DNA from: Sphingomonas sp. Leaf242
GTDB lineage: Bacteria; Pseudomonadota; Alphaproteobacteria; Sphingomonadales; Sphingomonadaceae
Direction of reading: 5' to 3'
DNA: 64,000 nt
Assembly: GCF_001422045.1 (NCBI RefSeq)
Contig: NZ_LMLW01000001.1
Location: 318,972 to 382,971, forward strand
This document shows positions 8,885 to 16,879 of the stretch, piece after piece; position 1 is the first letter of the stretch, and each line of letters begins with the position of its first letter. The notes below the pieces were generated by a model that ran no database searches, had not been told where the DNA came from, and was given only the letters and a program-made list of their open reading frames with translations. Both the position numbers and the translations under genes were made by a program.

Positions 8885-8921
8885 AAAAAGGGCGACCCCA
8901 TCGCTGGGGCCGCCCTTTTTC
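8885..8921 (-). terminator. Intrinsic terminator of the rplJ-rplL transcript
   Basis: On the minus strand the stem AAAGGGCGGCCCC/GGGGTCGCCCTTT closes and runs into a T tract. The 5' side is A-rich, so it is formally bidirectional and could also stop the plus-strand operon ending at 8753. It comes directly after the three-hairpin element that follows rplL. Confidence 0.85.
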
Positions 8922-8930
8922 TTAGCTGCG

Positions 8931-9036
8931 GCCAGCAGGGGCAAAGCCCCTGCTTCGTCGGTCGGCATAGATGCCGCCGGCCGGCCTTGCGGGGGAGTGC
9001 GCTTCAGCGTGGCTGAAGCGTCTCTCCCGCCGCGGC
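8931..9036 (-). ncRNA. Three-hairpin 3'-UTR element, copy A (after rplL)
   Basis: Read on the minus strand from the rplL stop, the element has hairpin 1 (9019-9001, GCTTCAG/CTGAAGC, enclosed by a GCGGGAG/CTCCC outer stem). Then come the linker GGCCGGCCGG (8986-8977), hairpin 2 (8976-8963, CGGCAT/ATGCCG), the linker ACCGACGA, and hairpin 3 (8953-8935, GCAGGGG/CCCCTGC). The same order with different stem sequences follows rplA, nusG and fusA. A terminator follows about 10 nt later. Its role is unknown; a structured 3' UTR or a repeat family are both possible. Confidence 0.6.
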
Positions 9037-9411
9037 TTACTTGACCTCGACGGTCGCGCCAGCTGCTTCGAGCTGAGCCTTGATCTTGGCTGCCTCGTCC
9101 TTCGACACGCCTTCCTTGACGGCCTTGGGAGCCGACTCGACCAGCGTCTTGGCTTCGGTCAGGCCGAGCGCGGTGATCGCACGGACTTCCTTGATGACGT
9201 TGATCTTCTTGCCACCGTCGCCGGTCAGGATGACGTCGAATTCGGTCTGCTCTTCTGCTGCAGGAGCAGCGGCGCCGCCGCCTGCTGCCGGTGCTGCGAC
9301 CGCTGCTGCGGCCGAAACGCCCCACTTCTCTTCGAGCAGCTTCGAAAGCTCAGCTGCTTCGAGAACGGTCAGTTCGCTCAGGCTCTCAACGAGCGCGTTC
9401 AGGTCTGCCAT
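9037..9411 (-). CDS. rplL: 50S ribosomal protein L7/L12
   Basis: At 124 residues this is normal length for L7/L12. It has the N-terminal dimerisation helix ([23 protein letters not shown]), an Ala-rich hinge (about residues 34-52) and the C-terminal domain with EKTEFDVIL-like and [17 protein letters not shown] motifs that contact translation factors. It forms the ribosomal stalk with L10. It is second in the rplJ-rplL pair, 64 nt after rplJ, and is followed by the three-hairpin element and a terminator rather than by rpoB, which is the usual neighbour in most bacteria. Confidence 0.98.
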   Translation of the reverse strand: MADLNALVESLSELTVLEAAELSKLLEEKWGVSAAAAVAAPAAGGGAAAPAAEEQTEFDVILTGDGGKKINVIKEVRAITALGLTEAKTLVESAPKAVKEGVSKDEAAKIKAQLEAAGATVEVK

Positions 9412-9475
9412 GATAAATCTCCATCTCGGGGCTCGTGCCCCATCAGTTCAAAAAGGTAACGAAAGGCCTGCAAGA

Positions 9476-9991
9476 TCAGGCGGCTTCCTTCTCCGCGTAG
9501 GCGGAAAGCACGCGCGCGAGCTGCGCTGCCGGAGCCTGCGTGATCGTTGCCAGCTTCGTGGCGGGTGCCACGATGAGGCCAACGATCTTGGCACGCAGTT
9601 CGTCCAGCGAGGGCAGCGTTGCGAGCGCCTTCACACCGTCGACGTCGAGGGTCGTCGCGCCCATCGCCCCACCCACGATTTCGAACTTGTCGTTCGTCTT
9701 CGCGAATTCCACGACCACCTTGGCGGCCGCGACGGGATCGATGGAGCTGGCCAGACCGACCGGACCCGTGAGCATGTCGCCCAGCGAGCTGTAGTCGGTG
9801 CCGTCCATTGCGATCTTGGCAAGCTTGTTCTTCGAGACCTTGTAGGTCGCGCCGGCGTCGCGCATCTTGTTCCGCAGCACAGTGGACTGTGCGACGGTCA
9901 GGCCGAGGTTGCGCGTGACAACGACGACGCCGACCTCGGAAAAGGTGCGGTTCAGCTCGGCTACGGCCGCGGTCTTTTGATCACGATCCAT
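9476..9991 (-). CDS. rplJ: 50S ribosomal protein L10
   Basis: This 171-residue protein is the base of the L7/L12 stalk, binding 23S rRNA with L11. The start [10 protein letters not shown], the [11 protein letters not shown] and LRNKMRDAG segments, the [10 protein letters not shown] motif and the C-terminal helix that carries L12 dimers ([24 protein letters not shown] region) are all present. I chose the ATG at 9991, with GGAG 7-10 nt upstream, over a GTG at 10003 that would add four residues overlapping that site. Regulation is probably by L10-L12 binding to the leader, as in other bacteria. Confidence 0.97.
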   Translation of the reverse strand: MDRDQKTAAVAELNRTFSEVGVVVVTRNLGLTVAQSTVLRNKMRDAGATYKVSKNKLAKIAMDGTDYSSLGDMLTGPVGLASSIDPVAAAKVVVEFAKTNDKFEIVGGAMGATTLDVDGVKALATLPSLDELRAKIVGLIVAPATKLATITQAPAAQLARVLSAYAEKEAA

Positions 9992-10566
9992 GCCATTCTC
10001 CACGTTTTACGAGTTCACCGCTTGCGCAGTGGACCCGGTTACTAACCGGAGGCGCAGACAAACCCGCGCTTCCGGGGTGTCTCGTCGATGGGGCATGGGA
10101 GAGGGGCGGCGCGCAGATGGGCCGACAAAATCTCATTCCCCGTCTAGGTGGGAGATTAAGCACCGGCAAACCCGCTGCACCCACTGTCTCGGACGGAGTT
10201 CGACGAGCAAGCCCGCCGAACGAAGGTGCCGCTTAGCGGAAATTGCGGGAGAGTCAAGTTCGACGGCATTGCGGCTAGCCCAGCACGCACCTCGACGTTT
10301 CGCCAAGCAACGTTGAGGCCGTTACGAGCAAGTGGATATCATGGATCGTAGTCGAAGGGTTTGTTGTCGCGGCGTCCAATCACGACAGGGTCAATAACAG
10401 GGTCCGGGCAATATCTTATCCGAAATGGATGCTAAACTCTGCCTTTCTAATCAGACCTCGACCAGAACCGATCAAACTACGCGGTTAATACGATGAAAAA
10501 AGGCGTAGGTTAAGCGTCCCGATGCTTTCAGCTAATAATGCTATGGGGAGATCGGTAGGGGGGGGT
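9992..10566. other. Long gene-free region upstream of rplJ, candidate L10 leader and promoters
   Basis: There is no gene in this stretch. On the minus strand the 170 nt before rplJ include a hairpin (10049-10035, CCGGTT/AACCGG) inside a TGCGC/GCGCA outer pairing. That is the place where an autoregulatory L10 leader is found in other bacteria. I cannot confirm a match to that RNA family by eye. The part from about 10320 to 10520 is noticeably AT-richer and holds the start region of the plus-strand genes that follow. Confidence 0.35.
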
Positions 10567-10860
10567 ATGATCATGTTCGGGTTGATACTGAAATATTACC
10601 TATACGGAACGACGCAGGATCCCGTGCAGGTCGCGTTGTTGGGCAGTTTTAATGCCTTGATGAAGACGGTTTCTATCAACCCGTCATCCGCCGCTGCAGC
10701 TTGGCCGCGTGCCGACATCCTTCCTTTGGCCCAACATGATGTTAAATCGCAGTTTGGCGGCGGCACGCTCGAAGCCTTTGTCTGTACGTTGAACACTAGT
10801 CAGTTTGAAGCTGCATTCGATGGCGACGGCAATGCGCATGACGATGGCGGTGCGAAATGA
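10567..10860 (+). CDS. Small hypothetical protein upstream of lipoprotein
   Basis: This is a 97-residue protein from the ATG at 10567, which follows a G-rich run. The same frame has in-frame ATGs at 10522 and 10543 that would give up to 112 residues. I do not recognise it. It has a short hydrophobic segment near the N-terminus (MFGLILKYYLYG) and then a soluble Ala/Asp-rich part. Its TGA overlaps the ATG of the lipoprotein gene (ATGA), which is the main reason to believe it is translated. Base composition is lower in GC than the ribosomal genes around it, as expected for an inserted block. Confidence 0.5.
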   Translation: MIMFGLILKYYLYGTTQDPVQVALLGSFNALMKTVSINPSSAAAAWPRADILPLAQHDVKSQFGGGTLEAFVCTLNTSQFEAAFDGDGNAHDDGGAK

Positions 10861-12092
10861 AAAGATCCTATCTCCTCGCCGTGCTGTTGCTCGGGGCGTG
10901 CGCCCATCCGGAGGACCGCCGTTGGGCGACGCTCGTCTCAAGGACGAGCGACAGCGGCGAAAAGCCGATTGTCGCGGTATACTCGTTCGCCATGCCCAGC
11001 GAATCCCGCCCTCCGACACGATTGCGCGACCTGACCGGAGAGGGGCAGGCCGCGTATATCGCGCAAGTGGGTGGCGCCGGTGATGCTGCGGCCCTTCGCA
11101 AAAAGCTCGCGATGCCGATCGATGGCGAGCACGCTATCGGACCGACGGTGCTACCGGCGTTGGATCGGACACTGGTCGTCTCGGTTCAGAAGCCGCGTTC
11201 GGCCGGTGTCGGGGACCGGTTGATGCACACGACGGTCACGATCGTGCCGGTCGGCAAGGGGTTCGAATTCGCCGGTTATACGATCGCAGCCACCGATAAC
11301 CGGGTCCAGGATATCGCGAAGCTGTCGACGACGAGCGATGCTTCGCTCGACGTCAGCCTCGCGCCGCCGATCAAGGCGCTGGGCGATGTCGGCATATCGG
11401 GCAAGGCATCGCGGAGCCACATGACGAGTGCGGATATCGTCCAGCAATACGAGAAGCTGAACATCGATATCGAGCCTGGAGCGATGACGATCATCCGAGA
11501 GAGCGAACGCGGTCTCGATGTTGTCGGCAATAAGATCGTCAACCTGACGATCGTCCCCCAGCTTCCAGAAAACGGCAATATACTGCCACAGGCCTTTCTC
11601 GCGACCGGGCAGGATTTGGTAGAAAATGGTCGCCTGCGATCCGCGACCACCGCCTCGATCGACCTCGAACAGGTATCTGTGCCGGAAAAATGCGCGCTGC
11701 GTGCGAAGGTCACGATGCGTTATCTGATGCGACACGTCGTGTCTGGCACGGAATATTACACCGAAGGCAAGCAGGCGGTTACGCTCCTCGACGGCGATAC
11801 CGATCCCGTCCTTCATACGCTGGTGCGGGAAGAGGAAACCCAACCCCGTTTGTGGCAAATCGTCACGGCGAGCGGCCAGGGCCTGACCGTGTCGCCTGCT
11901 CCGGGGGCGCAGCAGTTCCTGGTGTTCGACAATTATTCCTCGGCCCAGGAATTTGCCGCCTGGATCGACATGACGCGCGCCCGGACGATCGGGGCGGCGA
12001 GAGTACAGTTGCTGGTCAACGGCGCGACGATCGCCTCTCCGCCGAGCGTGAGGCCTTATGAGTCAAAGTGCACCGCGGGCGTGGCGTCCTGA
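10857..12092 (+). CDS. Putative lipoprotein of unknown function
   Basis: The 411-residue protein begins with a lipoprotein signal peptide: MKRSYLLAVLL followed by the lipobox LGAC, with the lipidated Cys at position 15. The mature protein is predicted to be soluble and periplasmic, attached to a membrane. I do not recognise a domain. It starts inside the stop codon of the small ORF before it, so the two genes form a coupled pair. They lie on the opposite strand to, and between, rplJ and rplA, so they are an insertion into the ribosomal cluster. Transcription would end at the hairpin at 12216-12249. Confidence 0.65.
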   Translation: MKRSYLLAVLLLGACAHPEDRRWATLVSRTSDSGEKPIVAVYSFAMPSESRPPTRLRDLTGEGQAAYIAQVGGAGDAAALRKKLAMPIDGEHAIGPTVLPALDRTLVVSVQKPRSAGVGDRLMHTTVTIVPVGKGFEFAGYTIAATDNRVQDIAKLSTTSDASLDVSLAPPIKALGDVGISGKASRSHMTSADIVQQYEKLNIDIEPGAMTIIRESERGLDVVGNKIVNLTIVPQLPENGNILPQAFLATGQDLVENGRLRSATTASIDLEQVSVPEKCALRAKVTMRYLMRHVVSGTEYYTEGKQAVTLLDGDTDPVLHTLVREEETQPRLWQIVTASGQGLTVSPAPGAQQFLVFDNYSSAQEFAAWIDMTRARTIGAARVQLLVNGATIASPPSVRPYESKCTAGVAS

Positions 12093-12215
12093 GTGAAAGA
12101 TCCGGCACCAATTGCGCATCTGCGATTTCGACCCAGCATCGTCGTTGGCATCGCAACAGCGTGGACCGATACCTGCGCAAACACGGACTTTGGCGATGCC
12201 GCGGTCGAAGCACGC

Positions 12216-12249
12216 AAAAAAGGGCCGGGATTGCTCCCGGCCCTTTTCT
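12216..12249 (-). terminator. Intrinsic (bidirectional) terminator after rplA
   Basis: The stem AAGGGCCGGGA/TCCCGGCCCTT has T tracts on both sides. On the minus strand it ends the rplK-rplA transcript; on the plus strand it can end the lipoprotein transcript. Confidence 0.85.
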
Positions 12250-12254
12250 GTCTC

Positions 12255-12361
12255 AGCGGCGGGACGGGAGTAAATCCCGTCCTCGTCGGTCGCGGTTGCC
12301 CGCGCCGGCCGGCCTGTCGCCGTCTCGGGGTTAGCTTGCACTAACCCCGTGCGGCTTGGGC
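12255..12361 (-). ncRNA. Three-hairpin 3'-UTR element, copy B (after rplA)
   Basis: On the minus strand, right after the rplA stop, hairpin 1 is 12349-12326 (CGGGGTTAG/CTAACCCCG). The linker carries AGACGG and then GGCCGGCCGG (12314-12305). Hairpin 2 is 12304-12291 (CGCGG/CCGCG), the next linker is ACCGACGA, and hairpin 3 is 12281-12263 (GACGGGA-TTTAC-TCCCGTC). The order and linkers match copies A, C and D while the stems differ with pairing kept. A terminator follows a few bases later. Confidence 0.65.
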
Positions 12362-13054
12362 TTACGCGCCAGCAACCTCGGTCGTGTCGACCTTGATGCC
12401 TGCACCCATGGTCGACGAGATCGCGACCTTCTGGACGTACTTGCCCTTGGCGCCGGTCGGCTTGGCCTTCACCACTGCGTCGACCAGTGCGTCGAAGTTC
12501 GCGCGCAGGTCTTCTGCCGGGAACGACGCCTTGCCGATGCCCGAGTGGATGATGCCGGCCTTCTCGACGCGGTATTCGATCTGGCCGCCCTTGGCTGCCT
12601 GAACCGCGGCGGCGACGTTCATCGTCACCGTGCCGAGCTTCGGGTTCGGCATCAGGCCCTTGGGACCCAGCACCTTACCGAGGCGACCGACGATGCCCAT
12701 CATGTCCGGGGTCGCGATGCAGCGATCGAAATCGATCGTGCCACCCTGGATGATTTCCATCAGGTCTTCGGCGCCGACGACGTCTGCGCCTGCTGCGAGG
12801 GCTTCTTCAGCCTTCGCGCCGCGGGCGAACACGCCGACGCGGACGGTCTTGCCGGTGCCCTTGGGCAGCGTGACGACGCCGCGGACCATCTGGTCTGCGT
12901 GACGCGGATCGACGCCCAGATTCAGCGCGACTTCGATCGTCTCGTCGAACTTCGACGTGGCGCCCGACCGTGCGAGACCGATGGCCTCGTCGATGCCGTG
13001 CAGCTTGACGAGGTCGACCGTGACGGCCTTCTGCTTCTTGCTCAGCTTAGCCAT
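12362..13054 (-). CDS. rplA: 50S ribosomal protein L1
   Basis: At 230 residues this is normal length. L1 binds 23S rRNA at the mobile L1 stalk and helps release deacylated tRNA from the E site; it is also the classic translational repressor of the rplK-rplA mRNA. Family motifs include the [21 protein letters not shown] region, the [13 protein letters not shown] loop, [14 protein letters not shown] and the C-terminal [15 protein letters not shown]. The gene starts 4 nt after the rplK stop, so the pair is co-transcribed and probably coupled. Confidence 0.98.
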   Translation of the reverse strand: MAKLSKKQKAVTVDLVKLHGIDEAIGLARSGATSKFDETIEVALNLGVDPRHADQMVRGVVTLPKGTGKTVRVGVFARGAKAEEALAAGADVVGAEDLMEIIQGGTIDFDRCIATPDMMGIVGRLGKVLGPKGLMPNPKLGTVTMNVAAAVQAAKGGQIEYRVEKAGIIHSGIGKASFPAEDLRANFDALVDAVVKAKPTGAKGKYVQKVAISSTMGAGIKVDTTEVAGA

Positions 13055-13058
13055 GATC

Positions 13059-13490
13059 TCAGCCCTCCACCACTTCGAGGCCCATTGCGCGGGCGCTGCC
13101 TTCGATGATCTTCGTCGCAGCGTCGATATCGTTGGCGTTGAGGTCCTTCATCTTCGTCGTGGCGATCTCGCTCAGCTGCGAGCGCTTGATCGTGCCGGCG
13201 ACGACCTTGCCCGGCTCCTTCGAACCCGACTTGAGACCAGCGGCCTCCTTGATCAGGTACGATGCTGGCGGGGTCTTGGTCTCGAACGAGAACGAGCGAT
13301 CCGCATAGACCGTGATGACGGTCGGGATCGGCATGCCCTTCTTCAGTTCGCTCGTGCCGGCGTTGAACGCCTTGCAGAACTCCATGATGTTCACGCCGCG
13401 CTGACCCAGCGCAGGCCCGATCGGCGGTGCGGGCTTTGCCTCGCCTGCAGGGACCTGCAGCTTGATGTATCCGGTAATCTTTTTAGCCAT
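13059..13490 (-). CDS. rplK: 50S ribosomal protein L11
   Basis: This 143-residue protein builds the GTPase-associated centre with L10 and 23S rRNA. It shows the canonical [22 protein letters not shown]-terminus, the [13 protein letters not shown] segment, and the C-terminal RNA-binding domain with [12 protein letters not shown] and [12 protein letters not shown] motifs. It heads the minus-strand rplK-rplA pair. In most relatives nusG lies immediately upstream; here about 4 kb of other DNA separates them. Confidence 0.98.
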   Translation of the reverse strand: MAKKITGYIKLQVPAGEAKPAPPIGPALGQRGVNIMEFCKAFNAGTSELKKGMPIPTVITVYADRSFSFETKTPPASYLIKEAAGLKSGSKEPGKVVAGTIKRSQLSEIATTKMKDLNANDIDAATKIIEGSARAMGLEVVEG

Positions 13491-13873
13491 GTCACTCTCT
13501 TTGTGTGAGCCTAGCGGTGATGGCGGCTACCTCTCGGCAACCTCCCGCAATTCCAACAGTGAAGGTGGAAGCCGGCGCCCATACCCCAAAACCCGCAAAG
13601 CGGCAACACCCTGCTCCCTCCTTCTTCTCGGCGTCCCTTCTCCTCCGCGTCTCCGCGCCTCCGCGCGAACCCCGAATCTTCTGCTCCTCTGACTTCTCTT
13701 CGCGCCCTCGCGCCTTCGCGTGAACCAATCCTACTAAAGACTGCGCTCCCTTGTTCTCCCGCGAAGGCGCGAGCCCAGTCTGGGTCCCCGCCGTCGCGGG
13801 GAAACAAACTCGAAAACCACGCCCCCAGCACAAGCCCCTTGCAATGTAGGATATCGAGGCAGACCCACTAGCG
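13491..13873. other. Gene-free region between rplK and the HTH-repeat gene, with palindromic repeat
   Basis: I see no gene here. It must hold the rplK promoter on the minus strand and the start region of the gene at 13874. At 13757-13805 there is a repeat of the CCCGCGAAGGCG family: two hairpin arms joined by GCCCAGTCTGGG, itself a small palindrome. The 13600-13730 part is a C-rich, CTC/CGC-repetitive stretch without clear structure. Confidence 0.5.
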
Positions 13874-14824
13874 ATGGCGCGCCCCTCCACCCCCGATCAG
13901 TTCACCCGCCGCCAGGCCGCACAGAACGACGCGTTCCTCGCCGCCCTCCGCCGCACCGGCAACGCTCGCGAAGCCGCCAGCACGCTAGGCTACAACCGCT
14001 CCACCTTCACCAAACGCCGCGCCGCCCACCCCGCCTTCGCGGCAAAATGGAACGCCGCGCTGGCCTTGGCCTCAGCGGCCCTAAACCTCCCCTCCCGCCT
14101 GCGGGAGGGGTCGGGGGAGGGGAGTGCCAAGAACGCCGCCATCCCAACCGGATCCCCCACCACGACAAGAACCGCCAACGGCCGCCTCCAGCTCCGTCGC
14201 CCGCCCGCCAACCGCCTCGACCACGCCGCCGAGCAAGCCTTCCTCACCGCGCTCTCCGTCACCGCCAACATCCGCCTCTCGGCCGCCGCCGCCGGGTTCA
14301 GCCACTCCGCCTTCTACGCCCGCCGCAAAGCCAGCCCCGCCTTCGCCCGCGAGATGCGCCTGGCGCTCGCGGCCGGCTACGAGTCGGTCGAGTTCGCGCT
14401 GTTAGCCGGTACCCTGCCGGGCTCGCACGACCATGACGAATGGCGTCACAACGCTCCCCCACCGATCCCGCCGATGACCGCGAACCAGGCGCTCCAGCTC
14501 CTCCACCTGCACAACCGGACGGTCCACCTGCAGGAGGAGCCACCGCACATCAAGCGCCGCCGCGGCGAATCGAGCGACGCGCACAGCTACCGCCTGTCGG
14601 CAATGTACGAAGCCCGCCAAGCCCGCGCCCGCGAAGCCTTCGATATCGCCGAAGCCGCCCGAAACGAACGCGGCGAACCGACGCTGATCAACCCGTATCC
14701 GGCGCCGGTGCGCCTGCCGGCACTCGATCAGGTCACCGGCTGGAGCAAGGCCGACCCGACAAAGACACCGCATGACCCGGATGTTGCGCTGTTCGGCGGG
14801 TGGCGGCTGAAGGATAGTAAGTGA
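13874..14824 (+). CDS. Protein with duplicated HTH-like repeats, interrupted by an in-frame palindromic repeat
   Basis: This is a 316-residue protein of unknown function. Two similar segments read as small helix-turn-helix units: residues about 15-55 (NDAFLAALRRTGNAREAA, TLGYNRSTFTKRR, PAFAAKW) and about 120-160 (AFLTALSVTANIRLSAA, AGFSHSAFYARR, PAFAREM). This resembles phage terminase small-subunit or transposase-type DNA-binding repeats. Between them, residues about 72-85 are encoded by a GC-rich palindrome (14087-14128) of the kind otherwise found between genes, so a mobile repeat has been absorbed in frame. The C-terminal third is predicted mostly helical and charged. It lies inside the nusG-rplK interval. 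Confidence 0.6.
   Translation: MARPSTPDQFTRRQAAQNDAFLAALRRTGNAREAASTLGYNRSTFTKRRAAHPAFAAKWNAALALASAALNLPSRLREGSGEGSAKNAAIPTGSPTTTRTANGRLQLRRPPANRLDHAAEQAFLTALSVTANIRLSAAAAGFSHSAFYARRKASPAFAREMRLALAAGYESVEFALLAGTLPGSHDHDEWRHNAPPPIPPMTANQALQLLHLHNRTVHLQEEPPHIKRRRGESSDAHSYRLSAMYEARQARAREAFDIAEAARNERGEPTLINPYPAPVRLPALDQVTGWSKADPTKTPHDPDVALFGGWRLKDSK
14087..14128. repeat. Palindromic repeat inserted in frame in a coding sequence
   Basis: The stretch reads CCTCCCCTCCCGCC..GCGGGAGGGG followed by TCGGGGGAGGGG, which forms a strong hairpin. Its translation (PSRLREGSGEGS) is low complexity and has no counterpart in the second HTH-like unit. A related but longer inverted repeat sits between rplE and rpsN. 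Confidence 0.75.
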
Positions 14825-14872
14825 ACCGTCGTGTTGTCATGGTGAAAAGGCCAGCGACCACTGATTACGCAA

Positions 14873-14901
14873 TTGGGCACCAGAAAATGATCCATTACAG
14901 A
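14873..14901 (+). promoter_or_regulatory. Candidate promoter of the PRTase/NADAR pair
   Basis: TTGGGC (14873-14878) and TACAGA (14896-14901) are separated by 17 bp, in an AT-rich stretch 69 bp before the PRTase start codon. The match to the sigma-70 consensus is moderate. It suggests the pair has its own promoter. Confidence 0.3.
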
Positions 14902-14969
14902 TCTAATCTATATCAAGTTCGTGACCGACTTCTCAGCTCTCGCTAGAGGCGCGAGACTGAGGAGTGATT

Positions 14970-15953
14970 ATGGCCAGTACACCAAATTTGGGTGCCGCAT
15001 TAGCGGCGTTAATTGCGGACTATCGTACGGGCGAAATACCAGCGCCGGATGTCGCGCACGTGGAAAAATGGATATCGCAATTCGCTCCAGCGTCGCGCGA
15101 TCCAATTCTCGTGGAGCTTTTACACGTATTCAGCCAGACCTATTTTACGCGCAGCGACGTCCAGGCCTTTATCGACGACATTGTTGTTAGCGCCAATTTC
15201 GCCGGGGCCAACCCAGCTCAGTTCTGGCAGGGCGTGAAGGTTTTGAAACTGCAGACAGCCGGGAACAGTCAGAACGACATGATTGAGATTCTGGACAAGT
15301 CTCTTCAACGCCAGTGTGGGCTCACATTGGCGTCATGCGGCGCGACGCCACACACCTATTTGTACTTGGACGATGTTCTTTTCTCAGGCGGTCGAATTCG
15401 GTCGAATCTAAAAAACTGGGTTGTTGGAGCTGCACCTGCCAAAGCAAAACTGGCAGTTTTGTTGATTGGCTCGCACGCGCTTGGCGAGTGGTATTCCGAA
15501 AACAAGATTTTAGGCGCCGCCCAAGCAGTGGGTAAAACAATTGACTTGAATTGGTGGCGTGCTGCGTCGTTCGAGGACCGCAAATTTAAGATCAACAATT
15601 CCGACGTGCTAAGGCCCGTTGCCATACCTCCCGATCCAGCGACGCAAACCTATGTGGCCAATTTCGATGAGCCTCCGCTTATTCGTACGATTGGCGGCAA
15701 AAGCCCCAGGGGCATATTCTCTGGCGAGGCAGGTCGTCATCTTTTGGAGCAGGAGTTTCTCGCCCAAGGTGTTCGGGTGCTGAATATGTGCCCAAACTTC
15801 GATAAATATATGCGCCCCTTGGGTCGCACGATGTTCGAGTCCCTCGGATTCGGTTCTACGATCGTCACGTATCGTAACTGCCCAAACAACGCACCGCTGG
15901 TATTTTGGGCGGGCGATCCATGGTATCCACTCTTTCCACGCAAGGCGAACTGA
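14970..15953 (+). CDS. PRTase-CE-like phosphoribosyltransferase (conflict-system type)
   Basis: This is a 327-residue protein. The decisive motif is near residues 130-142: a hydrophobic strand, then LDDVLFSGGRI, the PRPP-binding loop of type I phosphoribosyltransferases (two acidic residues followed by a small-residue T/S-G loop). The following strand (AKLAVLLIGSHALGEW) fits the Rossmann-like fold. N-terminal helices (about 1-100) and the C-terminal third, with LEQEFLAQGVRVLN and RPLGRTMFESLGFGSTIVTYRNCPNNAPLVFWAG, match the layout of the PRTase-CE group, predicted from comparative genomics to act in counter-invader systems. GAGGAG sits 5 nt before the ATG at 14970; a GTG at 14964 is less likely. 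GC content is low (about 45% over 15361-15420). A NADAR gene follows 5 nt later. The substrate is unknown. Confidence 0.7.
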   Translation: MASTPNLGAALAALIADYRTGEIPAPDVAHVEKWISQFAPASRDPILVELLHVFSQTYFTRSDVQAFIDDIVVSANFAGANPAQFWQGVKVLKLQTAGNSQNDMIEILDKSLQRQCGLTLASCGATPHTYLYLDDVLFSGGRIRSNLKNWVVGAAPAKAKLAVLLIGSHALGEWYSENKILGAAQAVGKTIDLNWWRAASFEDRKFKINNSDVLRPVAIPPDPATQTYVANFDEPPLIRTIGGKSPRGIFSGEAGRHLLEQEFLAQGVRVLNMCPNFDKYMRPLGRTMFESLGFGSTIVTYRNCPNNAPLVFWAGDPWYPLFPRKAN

Positions 15954-15958
15954 GACCG

Positions 15959-16600
15959 ATGAACGAGACGCAGATTCGAACTTACCAAACCAAGGATGTC
16001 GTCCGGTTTCGGAAGACCGCCGAGGCATTTGGGGGGCTTTCGAATATGGCTCCCGGCTTTCCTGTCGTCGTGCTCGGACATCGGATCAGAACTTCCGAGG
16101 CGCTATATCAGGCGTGTCGCTTTCCGCATTTGCCGGAGGTTCAGCGGATCATTCTCGGGGAGGGTAGCCCGATGACCGCCAAGATGCGGTCGAAGCCTTA
16201 TCGCAACCAATCCCGGCCCGATTGGGATGGGGTTCGCGTCAAGGTGATGAAATGGTGCCTTCGGGTAAAGCTGATCTATAACTGGCAGAAATTTTCCCAA
16301 CTGCTGCTGTCGACCGGCAATCGTCCGATAGTCGAGGATTCTCGGAAGGACAGCTATTGGGGGGCGATGCCGCAGGACGATGACACGTTGAATGGGCAGA
16401 ACGTCCTCGGGCGCTTGCTCATGGACCTCCGCATAAGATTGCAGGACGATCCAGATGCACTCCGCAGCGTCTCACCCCTGCCAATCCAAAAATTCTGCCT
16501 GTTTGACGAGCCAATCCCGGTGATAGCTTTGCCGCTGGACCAAGATGACGCGTCGATACGAAGCCACGACGAGAAACCGGCGCAACGCGCGTTTCTCTAA
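15959..16600 (+). CDS. NADAR domain protein (YbiA/DUF1768 superfamily)
   Basis: This 213-residue protein covers the NADAR fold: FGGLSNMAP (residues about 24-32), the SEALYQACRFPHLPEVQ helix (about 47-63), the MTAKM segment, RPDWDGVRVKVM, and the WGAMP and NGQNVLGRLLMDLR C-terminal motifs. NADAR enzymes act on ADP-ribose-type N-glycosidic bonds. YbiA acts on riboflavin intermediates, and other members remove ADP-ribose from guanine bases and serve as antitoxins to DarT-like enzymes. Residues after about 175 form a short tail without clear homology. The ATG at 15959 comes 5 nt after the PRTase stop, so the two are one operon. Function together is inferred from that pairing. Confidence 0.8.
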   Translation: MNETQIRTYQTKDVVRFRKTAEAFGGLSNMAPGFPVVVLGHRIRTSEALYQACRFPHLPEVQRIILGEGSPMTAKMRSKPYRNQSRPDWDGVRVKVMKWCLRVKLIYNWQKFSQLLLSTGNRPIVEDSRKDSYWGAMPQDDDTLNGQNVLGRLLMDLRIRLQDDPDALRSVSPLPIQKFCLFDEPIPVIALPLDQDDASIRSHDEKPAQRAFL

Positions 16601-16879
16601 CTAATCTTGCCCTTGGAAGGGGAGCTTGTCTTCAGGTTTGTGGCGGCGAAGCGGCAGGCGGGAGGTTTGCATGATTGTTAACAGCGCAGCAGAGCCGTTA
16701 GCCTTGTCGATATCCGCGACGCGATAGGTCTCGGTGAAAGCACCTTGACTCAGCTTAGTCGCTGCTCGTGCGGCGCGGACGTCCACTGTCGCCACTCGCC
16801 CGCGATCCGTATCGCCATGGGCGAACGCGATGGCGTCCTCCAACCCTGCTGCGATCTTGTCGAATGCGCTGTTCATCAT
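16601..16879 (-). pseudogene. Decayed HigA/XRE-type antitoxin remnant
   Basis: The minus-strand frame gives 92 residues. The N-terminal part is very typical of the XRE antitoxins that partner RelE/HigB toxins: NSAFDKIAAGLEDAIAFAHGD, then VDVRAARAATKLSQGAFTETYRV. At that point the expected turn and recognition helix (usually a T-L-R-x-W-E-Q-G-R-R type stretch) are missing. The frame resumes with ALLTIMQTSRLP, similar to the usual antitoxin C-terminus. An internal deletion has thus removed the DNA-contacting helix. It is convergent with the NADAR gene, with no bases between the two stops. The protein may still be made but should not bind DNA normally. Confidence 0.55.

Noticed and set aside
9992..10003. 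GTG at 10003 as the start of rplJ
   Set aside because: It overlaps the GGAG ribosome site for the ATG at 9991, which gives the usual N-terminus.
12093..12344. An 83-residue open frame right after the lipoprotein stop
   Set aside because: It runs through the terminator and the three-hairpin element, which explain the sequence better.
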